From: Pieris napi
Lineage: Eukaryota; Arthropoda; Insecta; Lepidoptera; Pieridae
Length of the DNA: 64,000 nucleotides
Direction: 5' to 3'
Assembly (NCBI RefSeq): GCF_905475465.1
Contig: NC_062251.1
Location: 5,325,001 to 5,389,000, forward strand
Positions 62,340-64,000 of this stretch are shown here, piece by piece (the first letter of the stretch is position 1; every line of letters begins with the position of its first letter). The position numbers were made by a program, and so were the translations under genes. The notes under the pieces were generated by a model. The model had not been told where the DNA came from. It ran no database searches and saw nothing but the letters and a program-made list of their open reading frames with translations.

Positions 62340-62720
62340 AATATTTATTATTAAGAAGTTTTAAATGATATATATACTACTTTCAATAATAACAATAATG
62401 ACTATGGAGTCTTTATTATTATCGACCGTTAATTTATAGATCGTCGTTAATTTATAGATCTAGCAACATTGATAAATTAAATAAACCATGACACTAACAC
62501 AATTTCTTCAATATTAATTATAAAGACTACAGACTATCAAATAGTCGTTAAGTTGCAGATCCATCAATATTTATTGATAAATAAAATAAACCATATAACG
62601 GTTTTCAACTAATTTGACCCCGATATTACCAAATGATGATGAATGTCAATTTCTTAAACATAAATAATAAATGCTATGCATTTACCACAGACTATCAATC
62701 CTTAATATTGTTTATTATTA
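62340..62720. repeat. AT-rich flank with diverged direct repeats
   Basis: GTTAATTTATAGATC occurs twice in succession near 62430-62460, and a weaker version (GTTAAGTTGCAGATCC) occurs near 62548. Each is followed by a GATAAATTAAATAAACCAT-like stretch. ACAGACTATCAA occurs near 62529 and 62687. The whole is very AT-rich and reads as an old, decayed tandem repeat of roughly 120 bp. No gene is seen. Confidence 0.45.
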
Positions 62721-62751
62721 TCTTAAATATATTTTTTTTCTTGAATTAAAT

Positions 62752-62792
62752 ATCAATCTTTGTATTTATGTAACAAAAATACAAAGATTGAT
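62752..62792. repeat. Perfect 16-bp inverted repeat with 9-bp loop
   Basis: ATCAATCTTTGTATTT at 62752-62767 is the exact reverse complement of AAATACAAAGATTGAT at 62777-62792, with ATGTAACAA between. It would form an AT-rich cruciform or RNA hairpin. It lies in the roughly 0.8-kb interval between the minus-strand promoter copy and the plus-strand THAP remnant. It may be the end or core of a small DNA transposon. Confidence 0.75.
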
Positions 62793-63107
62793 TAAAAAAT
62801 CCTATACTTGACGCTGGCTAATGCACAGATCGTGCCAGAGCCATAAAAAAAAATTTGTTGTGGTGAAAAGTTTGTTACAATACAAGTTTGTTGTGGCGAT
62901 TTTGTATTTCAGAGAGAGCGTTGAGTTGAGCTGTAACACTCCTCAGTTTTTACTGTTGACACTGTTGACTCCGTTTGTCTGTATACCCAATATCCACTTA
63001 CTCCTAAACTCTGCAACAAATTGGCGGATTGGTAATGAATGGAATAACTTTTACGTTCATCTTGTAAGTATCGAACCAACATTGCAACCAAACCAATCTT
63101 TTTTCAG

Positions 63108-63806
63108 ACCTTTCAATGCATTCTTTACCGAAACCAGACAATTTTCCGGAGCGTTTCAAAACATGGAATACCTTGGTCGGTGGCAAATTGGAAACTGAGT
63201 GGCTATACCTACTACAGCAAAAGAAAAGTTTGTGACAAACATTTCACAGACAGGGATCGAAACCGTTACAAGAGACTTAATGCACTTGCCGTCCCATCAC
63301 TTCATTTGTTGGGTAAGTTTCATCAATAAACCATTACTTAACTTACAGAATTACTAGTTAGAGAGGTTTCTAATAGAATAGGGTTCTATACTTGTCAATG
63401 ATTTGTTATCTTAATATTATTCTTACTATTTATTTATAAGTTAGTTAAACTGTGGGTCATGCATCTTCAACTCTTCGTCAGTTGTGTCAGTCTATCGTCC
63501 CATTGACACTACAGAGCTGAATGTGAGAGAGTGGGTTTGTGGAATCACCATCATCATCAACCTAAGAATTGGCCCACTGTTGGGACTTGGACACAGGCCC
63601 GTCACATAAATTATCCATTCTATATTCCACAATAAACTCCACTTTGGTTTAACAGACTAAATTATGAGCTGAAGACCTATTTTAAATCATTTGTGTTATG
63701 TATGGTAGCTAATCTGGTTAAAAAAAAATTTCCAGACAACTTTGCTGTGCTTGGAGATAGCAACAGGGTCTCAAGCAAGAATCAAGCTCTTCTAAAACAA
63801 AAAAAA
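63108..63806 (+). pseudogene. THAP-domain gene remnant (two exons, frameshifted)
   Basis: Exon-like block 63108-63312 follows a TTTTTTCAG acceptor and encodes most of a THAP zinc finger, a C2CH DNA-binding fold found in P-element-type transposases and THAP proteins. The first part reads SLPKPDNFPERFKTWNTLVG in one frame. After a one-base shift at about 63200 the second part reads KRKVCDKHFTDRDRN and LNALAVPSLHL, with the C-x2-H pair and AVP motif. The N-terminal Cys pair is not visible upstream. The block ends at GTAAGT (63313). A second exon, 63736-63806, begins after TTTCCAG, continues in the correct phase for 23 codons (DNFAVLGDSNRVSSKNQ) and ends at GTAAGT. The rest lies beyond the window. 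The frameshift suggests a pseudogene or a sequence error. Confidence 0.65.
63541..63610. mobile_element. Dispersed-repeat fragment inside the THAP intron
   Basis: CACCATCATCATCAACCTA followed by TGGCCCACTGTTGGGAC is a combination I recall as common and dispersed in moth and butterfly genomes. Only a short fragment is present, without clear ends. Confidence 0.4.
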
Positions 63807-63869
63807 GTAAGTAAATACATGAAACAGTAATATCAATAACCGTGCCTACGCTGTCTGTCTGTGGATCTG

Positions 63870-63945
63870 GTATAAGAAAATAATGTCATTTAAGTATCTT
63901 TAGATTCTTTAGTGTACAATAAAGATTTTTATATCTATCTATCCA
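63870..63945 (+). repeat. Possible retroelement tail with TATC microsatellite
   Basis: GTGTACAATAAAGATTTTTA followed by ATCTATCTATCC looks like a 3' end with an AATAAA signal and a short tetranucleotide tail, as seen at the ends of some lepidopteran non-LTR elements. The body of the element is not recognisable. Confidence 0.35.
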
Positions 63946-64000
63946 TGATTAATGTTCATTGTTTATTTGTAGTTATAGTGGAATATGTACACAGCATGAT

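Noticed and set aside
62821..63198. 125-codon plus-strand frame before the THAP remnant
   Set aside because: It runs through a TTTTTTCAG acceptor and overlaps the THAP finger in the wrong frame, and its residues match no family I know. It is probably untranslated or intronic sequence, although 63064 (GTAAGT) could be a donor of an upstream exon.

Overview
This window looks like repetitive DNA from an insect nuclear genome, most likely a moth or butterfly. The evidence is spliceosomal-type signals, AT-rich flanks, a 5'-truncated LINE tail of a type I know from Lepidoptera, and a THAP-domain remnant. There is no bacterial or viral gene organisation. Most long open frames are artefacts of tandem repetition. 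Species and chromosome cannot be determined. A satellite-rich or sex-chromosome (W-like) location is possible but is only inference.

Layout. (1) 1-3200: satellite A, about 28 monomers of 87-89 bp, interrupted by four copies of a 180-bp GC-rich spacer. (2) 3201-35469: satellite B, about 400 monomers of 79 bp derived from the same ancestral sequence, with higher-order repeats whose periods are exact multiples of 79 bp. Two copies of one 5'-truncated LINE insertion lie in it at 21258-21592 and 24993-25322. They mark a duplication with a 3735-bp offset. (3) 35479-58556: array C, 36 full tandem units of about 640 bp plus a partial one. On the minus strand each unit resembles a compact gene: TATA box, about 50-bp non-coding exon 1, 150-bp intron with good splice sites, a 206-bp exon 2 containing an ATG in strong context and a 39-codon Arg-rich frame, then AATAAA just upstream of the next TATA box. 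(4) 58557-61410: three roughly 1-kb composite units in which a 248-bp segment (D) replaces the promoter and exon 1. D contains a 55-bp core clearly homologous to satellite A/B monomers, tying the left and right halves of the window together. (5) 61411-64000: mostly single-copy AT-rich DNA. It contains a diverged solitary copy of the array-C promoter and exon 1 at 62062-62225 (minus), dispersed-repeat fragments, a perfect 16-bp inverted repeat, and a plus-strand THAP-domain gene remnant (63108-63806) with a frameshift and phase-matched splice sites.

Interpretation. The locus seems to have grown by repeated tandem amplification of pieces of one minus-strand transcription unit. Promoter plus first exons gave array C, and part of segment D (or a relative) gave satellites A and B. 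Whether array C is transcribed, and whether its product is a peptide, a non-coding RNA or small RNAs, cannot be told from sequence alone.
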